From Hymenoscyphus infarciens (taxonomy: Eukaryota; Ascomycota; Leotiomycetes; Helotiales; Helotiaceae), in contig LLCB01000255.1 in NCBI GenBank assembly GCA_001414345.1, positions 23,150 to 87,149 on the forward strand: DNA of 64,000 nt, in the 5' to 3' direction. Position 1 is the stretch's first letter. Every line of letters starts with the position of its first letter. Below the pieces are notes generated by a model that did no database searches, was not told the DNA's origin, and saw only the letters and a list, made by a program, of their open reading frames with translations. A program made the position numbers and the translations under genes. Positions 10,300 through 20,625 of this stretch are shown here, piece by piece.

Positions 10300-11760
10300 C
10301 GTAAAACATAAGAAGAGGTAAAATTCCATCAAAGCTACTAGTTAAATCAACCTACTCTTACGACGGCTCTCTACTACTCTCTCCTCTCTCTTATTCTTAT
10401 AGTCTGGTAGACTAACTCTTTTTCTCTCTTCTCTCTCTTCTTTTTCTTCTTCTTCTTCTTAACTCTTTCTTAACTCTTTCTTCCTTTTCTTAACTCTTTC
10501 TTACTGTTGGTATGACTTATGGTCATAAAAGCGATGCAAAAAGAGTTGTATATTCGTTCGTGTATACCGAGTAAAGCTAGCTACGATGCCTACTTAAGTA
10601 GCTCTTAAGCGAGAAGGTCACGTGTTCCCACGTGTTTCTACGTATGCTAATCCAAGTAGCTATTTACTCTTAAATATATACCGACACTTACTTCTCTTTA
10701 AGAAGTAGAAAGAAGAGAAAGCTAAAGACAAGGAAATATATTTACTTCTTACTTATTCTAGCTCTTCTTTGAAGAAGTAGGAGAGTGATATTAGAAGAGT
10801 AACGTGACTAGTAATTGTTTACAAGCTCTCTACTCGCTGTCTTACTACTTCTTTTCTTCTCTCTATTCTTTATTTTTATTTTTTACTCTCTAATTAATTC
10901 AAAAGAACTATTTTACTCTCTAATTAATTCAAAAGAACTAATTTACTCTCTAATTAATTCAAAAGAACTACTTTATCACTCCTACTAAAAGAGGGGGTTT
11001 TGAGTTAGAAAAGAGAGATATTCTAGTTAGTAATTACGAATTATTTACTATTTTCTATATATATTTATATCTAAATTCTAGTAAATAAAAGCTCGTACGT
11101 TAAGATAGTAGAAGTGAATCGCTTAACTATTATACTAGCTATTCCTTCTCTATCATCTATCCCATATACTAGCACCGCGCCTCTAATCGTCGATTTAAGT
11201 AACAAAAGCTCTAAGCGAAAGAGTAAAGACTTTTAGGCTTAACTAATAGTAAAGGGATCGTGAAGTAGCTTACGAAGTAGCTTACGAAGTAGGAAGTAAA
11301 TAGTATAGAAGTAGGTAAATTTATTATATTCATTGATTTTTTAGTCTCTTAATATAACGAAACTAAGAAATAAGAGAAATATTCAGCTAGCTAGAATATC
11401 TCTCTTTTCTAACCTAAATACTCTTCTTTTAGTAAGAGAGGTAAATTAGTCCTTTTGAATTAATTAGAGAGTAAAATAGTTCTTTTGAATTACTTAGAGG
11501 GTAAATTAGTTAATTACTGAATTTATAATAGTATAAGCTACTTTTATTCTTCTTCTTCTTCTTCTTCTTCTTATCTACTCTATAAGAGCGTATAAGAGTA
11601 ATAAAAATATAGAGCGTATAATAGTAATATTAGTAAGTGTAGAGTAGTAAAAGTATATAAAAGCAAGAGCGAGAAGAAAAATAGTATAAGATTATTACTC
11701 TATTTCTTATTTTAAAAAGTCATACTTTATAATTTACGATTTCTATTTTATAATTTAGTC
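10300..11760. other. AT-rich, RIP-like island
   Basis: Composition shifts to TA-rich sequence with few CA/TG dinucleotides and many CTCT/TTAA runs, unlike the flanks. It includes a TCTTCTTCTTCTTCTTCT tract near 11549 and the inverted-repeat element described separately. The simplest reading is a degraded transposon insertion mutated by RIP. Confidence 0.6.
10882..11505. mobile_element. MITE-like element with internally repeated terminal inverted repeats
   Basis: The left end has three direct copies of a 30-base unit (TTTACTCTCTAATTAATTC then AAAAGAACTA) starting at 10882, 10912 and 10942. The right end has two copies of its reverse complement (11447-11475 and 11477-11505). Inside them the arms continue to match: GTTAGAAAAGAGAGATATTC at about 11004-11023 pairs with 11391-11411. 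This gives terminal inverted repeats of roughly 115-150 bp around a core of about 350 bp, with no coding capacity. No transposase is in the window. Confidence 0.65.
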
Positions 11761-12647
11761 GTTTCCGACTTTTGGTACATACGGGAAGCCGTAGTAGAAG
11801 AGGTAATATTAAGCAAGATTTTCAGTCCGAGGCCGCTTATTTGGGTATGTTTGTCGTGAAATAGTTTTGTTTTAGAACTTTGACTCATCTCCATGTTTGA
11901 ACATAAAGGAAAGCCAAGGGTAAAGTCCAGTAATGCTTTGCACACTTGTAGGTATAGAATACCCCCTTCGCTCGTCCCATTGTCTCCAACGACATTCAAG
12001 TCTAAGACAAACCTTGACGCTCAACTGTACCAGCCTACGGACCATGGTCAAAATAAATAGAGATAATGATGCCTTTGCTCTCTCTATTTATATCATCTAT
12101 GTAAATGCTATATTAGCCTTAATAGAGAATTAACGCTGAGATTCACTAAGAGAACAGAAAAAATCATCGAAAATACCTTGAATAGTATAAGAGAACGTCA
12201 CATGATTAGCGTGTGTTACTATTGTTGAAAGTGCAGTGTTGAATAAATTAAGCTAGGGCACTCTCAAGGAAGCCGCCAGGGTTTCATAAAGCTCGCTCCT
12301 CAATATTTAACAACCTCTTTTTTTTCTGCTTTTCTTCTTTTCTTCTTTTGGTGCGATAAAATCATAAACTCGAAAACAAAACGCAATAAAAGAAAAGTCA
12401 CACCTCTATTCTCAAGAGGCTTGCTAAGTGACGGACCTTACAAGACCGAAGGCGAGATTGCTCTCGAGAGTGGCAAATAACCGTAATCCCCTTTGAAGGG
12501 GGTTCCTCTCAAGTGCTGTACTCGCGGTTCCAAAGGAAAGTCTACCACAAAAGGAGCAACTCGCTTAACTCAAGACGTGGTGGTGCATAGACATACGCGA
12601 GTGAAGCGATATGACAACATCGCCATCACTTCTGGTTCTCATCCTCG

Positions 12648-13121
12648 TCAACGGGAGTTTGGAATTCTATCCAAACCCTCCCAAAACTCTTGAGAGACCT
12701 TAGTTACGATTCTGCTTGCATTCCTAGCCCATTTCCCATCCGGATCGGGTGTCCGAACAACAGGTGCCGGGAGCGGTCGTGTACTAACCTTTGGAGGCTT
12801 TCGCTGACGAAAAAGGGGTTCAGGGCAGACGATTCGGTGGAATAGGGAGGGGGTATTGCTCAAAACCCGGTTAGTAATGGTAGAGCTGGCGAGGTAAGCC
12901 CTACCTAAGCGAGTTGAACGTGCAAGGTCCCTCCGTTGCGCTGCTTGCTTCTGGCACGAGTCACAGAGACTGTACCGCAAACGAGTCCTGGTGCCGTACC
13001 AATGACAGTGCTTTACAGGATCCAAGCGGGTGTAGAAGTTACCGTAGAAACATCTGTCGAGCTCTGGGCACTTTTGGACGTGCCCACAGAGTTGGAAGTG
13101 GAGCAAAATGGTGTAACACAT
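12648..13121 (-). CDS. Small cysteine-rich MC-CxH family protein (copy C)
   Basis: A 157-residue intronless protein, the longest copy. The start is placed at the ATG 13121-13119 because it yields Met-Cys like its relatives; the open frame extends 20 codons further upstream. Pattern: C2, C12-x-H14, C18, C24, C39 and C53-x2-C56, then a basic linker and a tail containing TRPLPAPVVRTPDPDGKWA and a C-terminal KVSQEFWEGL. Copy C has one additional Cys (C18) and a much longer tail than copies A, B and D. No signal peptide. Function unknown; metal binding is inferred from Cys/His spacing. Confidence 0.65.
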   Translation of the reverse strand: MCYTILLHFQLCGHVQKCPELDRCFYGNFYTRLDPVKHCHWYGTRTRLRYSLCDSCQKQAAQRRDLARSTRLGRAYLASSTITNRVLSNTPSLFHRIVCPEPLFRQRKPPKVSTRPLPAPVVRTPDPDGKWARNASRIVTKVSQEFWEGLDRIPNSR

Positions 13122-13860
13122 CTTGTATCGATGGTAATGTGGTGGATATGGGGAGAAATGGGGGATATCTTTCACTATCAAAAGTGTCAGCTTTCGAGCT
13201 CGTATTTATCTACGATTGAATCGACCTGTTTTGGCCCTGTTCAACAAAGGTACATTATATAGAAAATTATGGGGGTGATCTTCTTTATCAATGTTTTTTC
13301 AGTAAGGTTTATTGTTTACACTAAAATACTCCCTGGCTAGGCGCGAACAAGGTCAAAAAGCATTTGTAGCCTATCACTACGCTAGGCTTCTAACCACTTG
13401 AGTTCGCGATTGACGGGCTGTGGAAGAGATCAGGAACACCTGTAAATCGAACATCCTGATCAAATCTCAAGCCGAATGAATCCCAGAGCTGGACTTGGAA
13501 ATAACCCTGTTCTTCTTCCGCAATTCCACAGGACGAAAATTTTCAAGGCTTGGAGCTGCACTTTCCCCCTGTATTTTATGATAGACCCCTATGACGACTC
13601 TTCCCTCCTATTGGCGTATTTTGGAATTTTGTTATACCCCGTGGAACAGTCCAAAGTTCCGCTTGGGAATCTGGTTCAGTAGTGCTCGATGAATTGCTAG
13701 TTCAAGACTCGAAATAAAACCATAATCTCTCGTCACAACCAATGATCGGAAGGTTGTGGTCGGAAGAAGCAGTATTCCGATGCGTTCCATTAAGAAATTT
13801 TTAGACTTCAAGCAGTTAGCCTCTTTTCGTGGTTTAGAGTATGTGTAAACTCACCAAGGT
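13122..13860. other. Intergenic, no gene seen
   Basis: This separates copies C and D of the small cysteine-rich family, both on the minus strand. It should hold the promoter of copy C (13122 upward) and the 3' flank of copy D. No coding region with meaningful composition was found. Confidence 0.5.
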
Positions 13861-14103
13861 TCATGTATGTCGTCTATCAATTACTCTCCCATCACCAAAA
13901 CAACACAACCGGCTATGTTTACTCTTTCCAAGAAAGCTACTCTTTACGCAGTTTGGACAAAACCCGTGTCTCGTCACGTCTTCTTCCCAATGCTTTGCGC
14001 AATTTTTGGGCTCAATATCGTTTCGCGTTGCGTAAATGCAGCGGTAGGTCACAGGACTTGGGTGACCACAGAAGCTGTAGTAGTACCTGGTTGTACTGCA
14101 CAT
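13861..14103 (-). CDS. Small cysteine-rich MC-CxH family protein (copy D)
   Basis: An 80-residue intronless protein. The start at 14103 is chosen for the shared Met-Cys; upstream in the same frame lies sequence with no family resemblance. Pattern: C2, C12-x-H14, C22, C35 and C49-x2-C52, then a short basic tail with a CC pair (SRLCCFGDG). Residues 7-14 (YYYSFCGH) resemble copy C residues 7-14 (LHFQLCGH), supporting common descent. It sits about 740 bases upstream of copy C in the same orientation, as expected of a local duplicate. Function unknown. Confidence 0.65.
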   Translation of the reverse strand: MCSTTRYYYSFCGHPSPVTYRCIYATRNDIEPKNCAKHWEEDVTRHGFCPNCVKSSFLGKSKHSRLCCFGDGRVIDRRHT

Positions 14104-14563
14104 TGCTGTTGAGTCGCGCGGAACCCTTATCAAAAAGCAATTCGACGTGAAGGTCTCCAGGATTGGAATTCTCAATGTTGCGATGCAAAAAAAACTTGGA
14201 AAGTTGAGAAAAGGTAGTTCTTTGTTTACTTCAAGGTTGAAGAACAAAGGATGAAAAGACGGCACGTTTGCAAACATTGCGATTGTTGGATACCCATTCC
14301 GATACTTCTTTATCGCGGAACATTGTTGAGTCCATAATGGCAAGCACGGCATCTTGAATCTACAAAAGGCCAAAAAAGAGTTAGTCATTGCTCACGCTAG
14401 CGCAAACTTTTAGAAAATCACTTCCATTACCTAAAAAAAACCCTGGGAGAATGACGAGATTTGGTTCCAGATTCTCCCAAATCATCTCGAATAAAATATT
14501 TAGACTATTTGGCACAATGTTCCGTAGAGCAGGTATACCGAGAGCAATGACGGAATATCTTAC
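14104..14563. other. Intergenic, no gene seen
   Basis: This lies between the copy D start and the alcohol dehydrogenase stop, both on the minus strand, so it serves as the dehydrogenase 3' flank and the copy D promoter. An open frame continues through part of it from copy D but lacks coding character. Confidence 0.5.
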
Positions 14564-15853
14564 TCATCCGCTTGAGACTCTCAGTAGCAATTTCCCTTTC
14601 ATTTTAGGATCATGAAAGTCCTTAGCAAGTTGATTTATATCCCCGAGTTCATAGACTTTTCTTTCGGAGTAAATTCCCACTTTTGACACAAGGTCAAGCA
14701 TATCTTGAACCACGTCCGGTTGTCCCAATCCACCTGGAATAATTGTAATGTCTTTTGACACAAAAATCCTCCAGTGGAAATGGATAGGGTCTTTCGGCTG
14801 TCCCACCACAACAAGAACACCATGCTTTTCAAGGATATCGGCCGAGAACTGAAAAGCTTGATTGGAATCTGTCGACACAATTATGGCATCGACTCCATCG
14901 GAACCAGGGAATTTGTTCTGGATCTCTGAGATGCATTGTTCGGTGCCATCTTCCGGATTCAACACCAAATCTGGCTGGAAGCGGGCTTCGAAGGATTCAA
15001 CAAGTGACCTGGGTTCTTGACGTGTATCGATTGCAACGCATCTAAATCCCATAGCTTTCACAAACTGGACACCTGCAATGAAGATTCAGTGTAAGTGAAT
15101 TTTTGAAAGTGTAAGCGTGAACTTACCCAAATGACCTAAACCTCCAAGTCCCACAATACCAAGTATAGAATCTTTGGGTTGTCTGGCTTGTCTTATGGAA
15201 TTGTACATCGTACTTCCGGCACACATGAGCGGTGCAGCTTCTTCGAAAGACATACTGTCCGGAAGCTTGATCGTCCACTTTGGGTCTGCGACCAAATACT
15301 CTGCCATTCCACCATCGTGGGTCAAGCCTGCTAATTCGACTTTGGAGCAAAAATTCGTGCTGCCCCCACGTTTGCATTCACGGCAGTCTCCTGACTTCAA
15401 GTGAGTAGGTTAACGAAGAAATGTGAGGGATTATTTACCACAAGATCTCCTGAAAAGACAGCAGCCGACTCGGTTGCCAACTTGGAAATTTTCCACTTTG
15501 GAACCTACACTTACAACAACTCCAACGTTCTCATGACCCGGAATCATTGGAAGCTTTCCGGAATACTCTCCCTATGAAAAGAAGCTCAACTATCAGCAAG
15601 ATGAAATCTCTCGGAGGATTGAACGTGACATTCACGTGACACATAGTCACCCCAGAAGTTTTCAGACTTGACCATAAATAGAACTTACCCGGGCGACAAT
15701 AGTCTCCGTATGACAGTATCCGGAAATACGAACTTGAATAAGAAGTTCATCGTCGTGTGGCGTGGGTACTGGAATATCATGTCGATACACATACGGTTTC
15801 CCAAACTCCTCCAAGTAAACGCCACGCATGGTCGTTGGGATTGACGCTGTCAT
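14564..15853 (-). CDS. Zinc-dependent alcohol dehydrogenase
   Basis: Four exons (15853-15689, 15571-15439, 15390-15127 and 15072-14564) join into a 356-residue medium-chain dehydrogenase, close to the usual 350. Catalytic zinc ligands are Cys47 (GYCHTE), His68 with Glu69 (PGHENVG) and a Cys in APLMCAG. The structural zinc site is C99-x2-C102-x2-C105-x7-C113. The Rossmann motif GLGGLGHLG is followed by CVAIDTRQE, whose Asp at the end of beta-2 favours NAD(H). The family oxidises alcohols or reduces aldehydes in the cytosol. All three introns have clear GT-AG ends, and reading frame and protein similarity continue across each junction. The neighbouring genes do not suggest a specific pathway. 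Confidence 0.9.
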
Positions 15854-15871
15854 ACCTTAGGCTTGGTAATT

Positions 15872-16105
15872 TTAAGCTTCGATTGGAGATTCGATCAGAG
15901 ATGTGTCTGAATCACTTGTTGGTGCCGTAAGAGGTTGGCCTGTTGAGAGTCTAGCATCAGATAAAGTAGTTGGTGGTATGATTTGGTGAAGTGTCGGTGG
16001 CGAACCCAGCTTCGGAGCGGTGGCACTACAACACCACGAGGCTTCAGCAAAAAACATTAAAAGAAAGAAATTGTCCATTCTTTGCAAATCTCTTTTGATG
16101 TTCAC
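15872..16105 (-). CDS. Possible small peptide upstream of the dehydrogenase
   Basis: A 77-residue open frame ending 18 bases upstream of the dehydrogenase ATG on the same strand. From an internal Met at 16078 it begins MDNFFLLMFFAEASWCCSA, which resembles a short secretion signal, followed by a Pro/Ser/Thr-rich tail. It could be a small secreted peptide, a leader-encoded frame on the dehydrogenase transcript, or chance. No family is recognised. Confidence 0.2.
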   Translation of the reverse strand: MNIKRDLQRMDNFFLLMFFAEASWCCSATAPKLGSPPTLHQIIPPTTLSDARLSTGQPLTAPTSDSDTSLIESPIEA

Positions 16106-17043
16106 AACTGTAAGTAGTTCATGATTTCGTTTGATTAACTTGAAACATATTTAAAAGCTGATGTGAGTGTTTATAACACTTCACCGCATGCCTAAAAGGG
16201 CTTGGATACGCATAAATTACAAAGAAGCTATGAGAGCTTTAGTCATTGCTTTGCATACAAACACCTGGATTTCGAGTATCTTAAAGTCTAGTATATCTGA
16301 GAGTTGTTTGAGAAGGGTTGAAACATTCATACACTCGAACTAATAATTACCATACATTCCTAGAGTATTAAGAGGTACCGAGTGGTGTACGCAGAGTAAC
16401 GATTGAGTTTCTTACAATGTTTGAAACTCTTATAACTTACTTGCAAAAATACGACATAACAACCTGAAGTCATTTCCTAAAGATCGAAGCGATGAAGTGT
16501 GATAAATTGAAGTTCGACGGTGATCTATTCCGGAGCGAGGAAAAATGAAAATAGATACGAACCCTCGCCAGCAAAATAACTCGAACTCCCACCCAGACAA
16601 CAAAAGCATCCTATATCGTGACAACCCGTTGGCCTACCAATTGCCACGATACTCAAGGGTTGTCTATTGATCCACTCGTATAACCCTCGTCATGAGCCTC
16701 CCACTCCCTAACCCTGGTCCAAAGAAGATGACACGAAGAAAAAATACCGAGAAATGAAAATAAAACTTGAGACTTCCGGAGTTCTAGTAAACAGAATGGA
16801 ACGTTGATTGTGGAAACCGGGGTACATCACGAGAGTGGTAGGATACATATAGAGATAAGTTGAAGCCTGGAATGAAACGAACAAGCTTTCGTATTGGATA
16901 TACGCTGGTGAAATTCAACGAATGCTCCGACACGAACATGAGATACTTGATACTTAAAGAAAGCAATGCCCACCTAGACAGACTTCTATTATTGACACTC
17001 ATTAACAATTACATACAAAAGTCATTCGTTTTGTATCTTAAAT
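15874..17043. other. Mostly non-coding, no firm gene
   Basis: Apart from the doubtful peptide at 15872-16105, no coding region is supported. Composition is moderately AT-rich without the CA/TG depletion of the RIP islands. Confidence 0.45.
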
Positions 17044-17776
17044 ATGCGCAACTTCACAATAGTTATTGCCGCCTTCCTGGCAAGTCAACTATCACTGGCC
17101 GAAAAGAGGGCATCTCTTTTTAGAAACAAGCAGCTCCGCAGCAGAATCCCAAATTTCGTCAATCATTGGGACATCTTCCTCGAGCATAGGAACCAACTCT
17201 TTGTCTTCCTCTTCGGCTGCCACGATTAACTCGTCAACAAGCAGTAAGCTCTCATCCACCTCGTTGACTTCAAAGGCCCCAACAACAACCGCAACACCCA
17301 CCGTAGACTCAGGTACAGGATTCATTAGCACCTCGCCACCAACGACCACTCCGCCCTTTCCAACAACTACAGAGGGGGTCTATACCAATGGAACCGTTAC
17401 TGTGACTTCTTTGGGAACACTTACAACCTGCCCGGCAAGCCAGAGTTGCACAGGCCAGACCGTAGCTGTGAGTCATATTCTCTCCTCAACTCTCACACCC
17501 CCTTTCCGGCCTACTTCATTTCTCTTTCCCCGCCCTATCCAGAACTAGATACTAACCCAAGAAAACCAGCCTGCACCGCATCAAAAACCTGCACATGCGT
17601 CCTCCCCTCCGAAACAATTACTGCAACAGCCGGGGGAAACACATTTACGACAAGCAAGAAAGCAAGTGCCACAGGGAAGACGACTTCAACTTCTGTTCCG
17701 ATTACTGGAGGTACTGGGAGGGTGGAAGCGGGAAGGATTTTTGGGAATTGTTTTGGCTGTTTTGGGGATCTTGTAA
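17044..17776 (+). pseudogene. Ser/Thr-rich secreted (GPI-anchor-like) protein, frame broken
   Basis: The ATG at 17044 opens with a good signal peptide (MRNFTIVIAAFLASQLSLA, then EKRAS). After the T5 run at 17117-17121 the convincing reading moves one frame over, into a Ser/Thr-rich region (SSAAESQISS, then TSSSSIGTNSL) with VYTNGTVTVTSLGTLTTCPA and SQSCTGQ. An intron at 17468-17569 (GTGAGT...CCAG) precedes a second cysteine segment, CTASKTCTCVLPSE, which again lies in another frame. A hydrophobic tail GFLGIVLAVLGIL ends at a TAA (17774-17776), back in the first frame. The parts resemble fungal GPI-anchored wall proteins: signal, Ser/Thr stalk, Cys motif, hydrophobic C-terminus. Either the gene is decaying or the assembly has single-base errors. 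Unusual splicing tried by hand did not reconcile the frames. Confidence 0.5.
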
Positions 17777-18126
17777 GTGATCGATTCATGGATTAATGAT
17801 TTGGTGGCTTGGTGATTTGGCGTTGGAGTTTTGCATAGGTTGAGAAGTGACGAAATGCACAAGTGGAAGATGGGAAGGCAATTCTGGAGGGTTTGTTAGT
17901 AGATCTGTCTAGAATGAGGATGTAATATTAGTTATTTATGATACACAGAAGAACAACGGGATGAAGATTTTGATTTCAACAAACCAGCAATTTCAAATGC
18001 AAGACACATCGAGCAAACCACGAGGAAAGAAGTGAAAATGAGAACTGCTTCCCGCAGTCATAAAATTTGAAATCTATGATTCATGGGTATCAATAAAATC
18101 CTTCCTGTAGCCGTAAAAAAAACTTC
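17777..18126. other. Convergent 3' flanks, no gene seen
   Basis: This lies between the secreted-protein gene and the kinetochore-like gene, which converge. Short and AT-leaning; probably carries both polyadenylation regions. Confidence 0.5.
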
Positions 18127-20227
18127 CTAACTCTTCCGCGACTCAAGCGCAGAAGCAGCCCGCTCCAAGAACCCGTTGAAGTTCTTAATCTGCCCTAGAA
18201 TACCACCCGAACCACCCTGATTGCTGACTAGGCTAGCCACTCGTTTGAGCAAGACTTCGACACCACTCATTTGAAGATTTTTGTCGGGTTCGGATTGGGT
18301 TCTGCCCCGATCGACAGCTAATTCGACATCATGCATTGCCAGGTTTAATTCATGATTTTCCTACTCCATGTTAGTCCATGCGCCCAGGGGATAAGTGATA
18401 TGTATCCATACCTGTGCATGTTTGCTTTCGGTTTCATGTCCAACTCTTATTTCATCCATACGTAAAGCCACCTCCTGACGTTCTGCTCTAGCACGACGGA
18501 TCTCATCCCGCAGTGATAACTTTTTCCTCTGTTCCTCTCGAACGCGTTTCTCGAGAGAAAATGAACTATCGAGGTTTAACCGCTGGCTACTATCAGTACG
18601 AATCAAAAGGCGGAAAGGGGATTAAACGTACGTGTGATAAGAGGCGTGAATCTAATTCTTCACCAAATGCCTTTACTGCACGATGTTTGGTTCTGTACTC
18701 GCGCCTTGAAGCAGGATCATCGGCATTACTCCCGCCTTCTTCGATAAAGTCTAACGATGTCGACACTACCTCCTGGCAAAGGTCATTGAATACGTCCATA
18801 CTATTCATGTCGGCTCGCTTGTCGACGGGAATTTCATAATCGCTTTCATCGTCATCGTAATCAGGCTTGCTTGTAAGACGATAAACAGTAACCGGAATTG
18901 GGCTTCCCATTCGAACCCTGGCTTTCTTGACAGCCTTTTTGGGCGCTTTCGCGGAACCTTTTGCGACCGATCTTGAAACTGCTTTAGGATGTGGTCGGGG
19001 CTGCCGCTCCTGAACCGGACTTGATGCTGGCTGTTTCTTTCTTCGAGTCTTCGCAGGTCTTGTTTGTTGCAGTTCGGCTTCGTCCAGGTCGGGTGATGCT
19101 GCTGGGATATTTCGGGACCTTCTTCGACCCTGATGTTTCTTCAATATAGCAGTCGCCTCAATATCCCCAATAGCCTCAGCGTCCTCGCCCTCGTCTTCAG
19201 GTAATCTATTCTCTTTTTCCACCTCATCTGGGGTATCCACTGCAATGTTTTGTTTTCGAGTTCGCCTTTTCGGTCTGCTGGGGGAAGGTTCGACATTGTC
19301 AATGTTGGAGGAATCGATTTCGAGATCGCCCTGTTCGAATGAATCCTCGTGAATTGAAGGGCTGGCAGCTACCTCTCCTCTCAGGCTCTTCCTTCGGGAG
19401 GCTGGGGTTCCTGATGCCCTGGCTGGACTTGGGGTACCATTCTGGACGTTTTGTAGTTTGGAGCTCGAAGCAAGGATATTTGTAATCGTTCTACGACCAC
19501 TCCCAGGCGCATCTACCGGGCTTTCTCGAACTTCTTCAACTCTAGAGTCCATCAGAGGCGTAGTTTGATTGCCGGCGCGAGACACGGATTCAGGCAATCC
19601 GAGATCTGGCGAAGATACGCGTGTGGGAGACACCTCGTTATCTGCAGGAATATTTATTGAGACATCGGAAACCGAATTCTCCTGTGGTTCCTCATCTTGA
19701 GATTCTCCCCCTTGAAGTTCCTCATGTGTTTCGGAAACATCGGGCATAGGTTGAGGTCGAGAGGATCGTGTGCTTCTTCCCCCCGATGATAGTTGGTTGT
19801 CGGTGTCAAGTTTCCTTCTCTTCGCGGATGTATTGGCATCAATATTGCTGCTCCTTCTCTTGAGTACTGTCTTGACTACATCTGCCGCGGGCTGCTGTGC
19901 TGCTGGTGGGCTCTGGGTAGCGGGCGTTTGTTGAGTGGGAAGGATGGTAGGTGGTTCGAGGCGGGGACTTCTTCGAGAAGGTCCAGGAGCAGAGGGTTCC
20001 TCTGGCAGAGGAGCCAGGACGGGAAATGTGAGGCCGAAATCGACATCTTTTACTTGTCGTCTCCTAATTACCCCACTGTTAATTACCAAATCGTGGAAGT
20101 TGGGGGTATGTTTGGATGGTCGTACTGGCTTCCTCGGAGCCTTTGCTGCATGCGCTCCTCTCGAGCTAGACGAATGTTAGGATATTATAAAGGCAGAGAA
20201 GCACAAGTATAACTTACTGGCATCCAT
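18127..20227 (-). CDS. Putative inner kinetochore CENP-U/Ame1 (Mis17)-like protein
   Basis: Four exons: a 10-base first exon (20227-20218, ATGGATGCCA), a long exon (about 20157-18632), then 18582-18412 and 18360-18127, giving about 646 residues. The N-terminus has a basic RKPVRPSKH stretch; residues about 60-390 are low-complexity, charged and probably disordered, with several RRSPR-like and KRR patches. A conserved-looking block GSPIPVTVYRLTSKP precedes an acidic segment and a helical region (DLCQEVVSTSLDFI). Exons 3 and 4 encode a coiled coil (EKRVREEQRKKLSLRDEI) and a leucine-rich end. This layout fits the fungal Ame1/CENP-U subunit of the COMA complex at centromeres. I recognise it by layout and the IPVTVYRL block, not by an unambiguous motif. 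The exact 5' splice acceptor is uncertain. Confidence 0.55.
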
Positions 20228-20625
20228 GACTGGTAATTGTAATATTTTTAGGGGAGTTTGAGTGGTCGCGTACTCAGTGATTTTGACGCGTTATTGTTAT
20301 CGGGACCAAGCGCAGATCCTCCAGGTATTTCCCCAGATCACGTGCAACCTTCTTGAACATCCCTTGAACCTGCAGTAGCTGGCGTTGAGCAGGGAAGCCT
20401 TCATTTGAATACCATTCACCTCGATTGCTATTCTACTGCATACACGTAAGTGTGTATTGCCCCGCATCCAGCACTGCCAAACATGGTGAATATGGAATCA
20501 AAGCCTTTGCTTTTTGGTGAACTCGCTTGGCTGAAACCCCGCACCAAGCTCTATTTAACGTCATCGTAAGAAAGGCTCTGTCAACATGAACTTGACATCT
20601 GGCAAGAATCTTTACTTCCGACAAG
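20228..20625. other. Divergent promoter region
   Basis: About 400 bases between the divergent kinetochore-like and GH106-like genes. No gene or clear repeat is visible. Confidence 0.5.

Larger units (their letters stand above)
9483..12647. other. Intergenic, repeat-rich and partly AT-rich
   Basis: No intact gene. From the lipase stop onward there are a T-rich 3' flank, a hexanucleotide repeat (9838-9945), then from about 10300 to 11760 an AT-rich island with TA-rich sequence and few CA/TG dinucleotides that contains a MITE-like element (10882-11505). About 11760-12480 returns to normal composition but shows no recognisable coding region. Confidence 0.6.
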
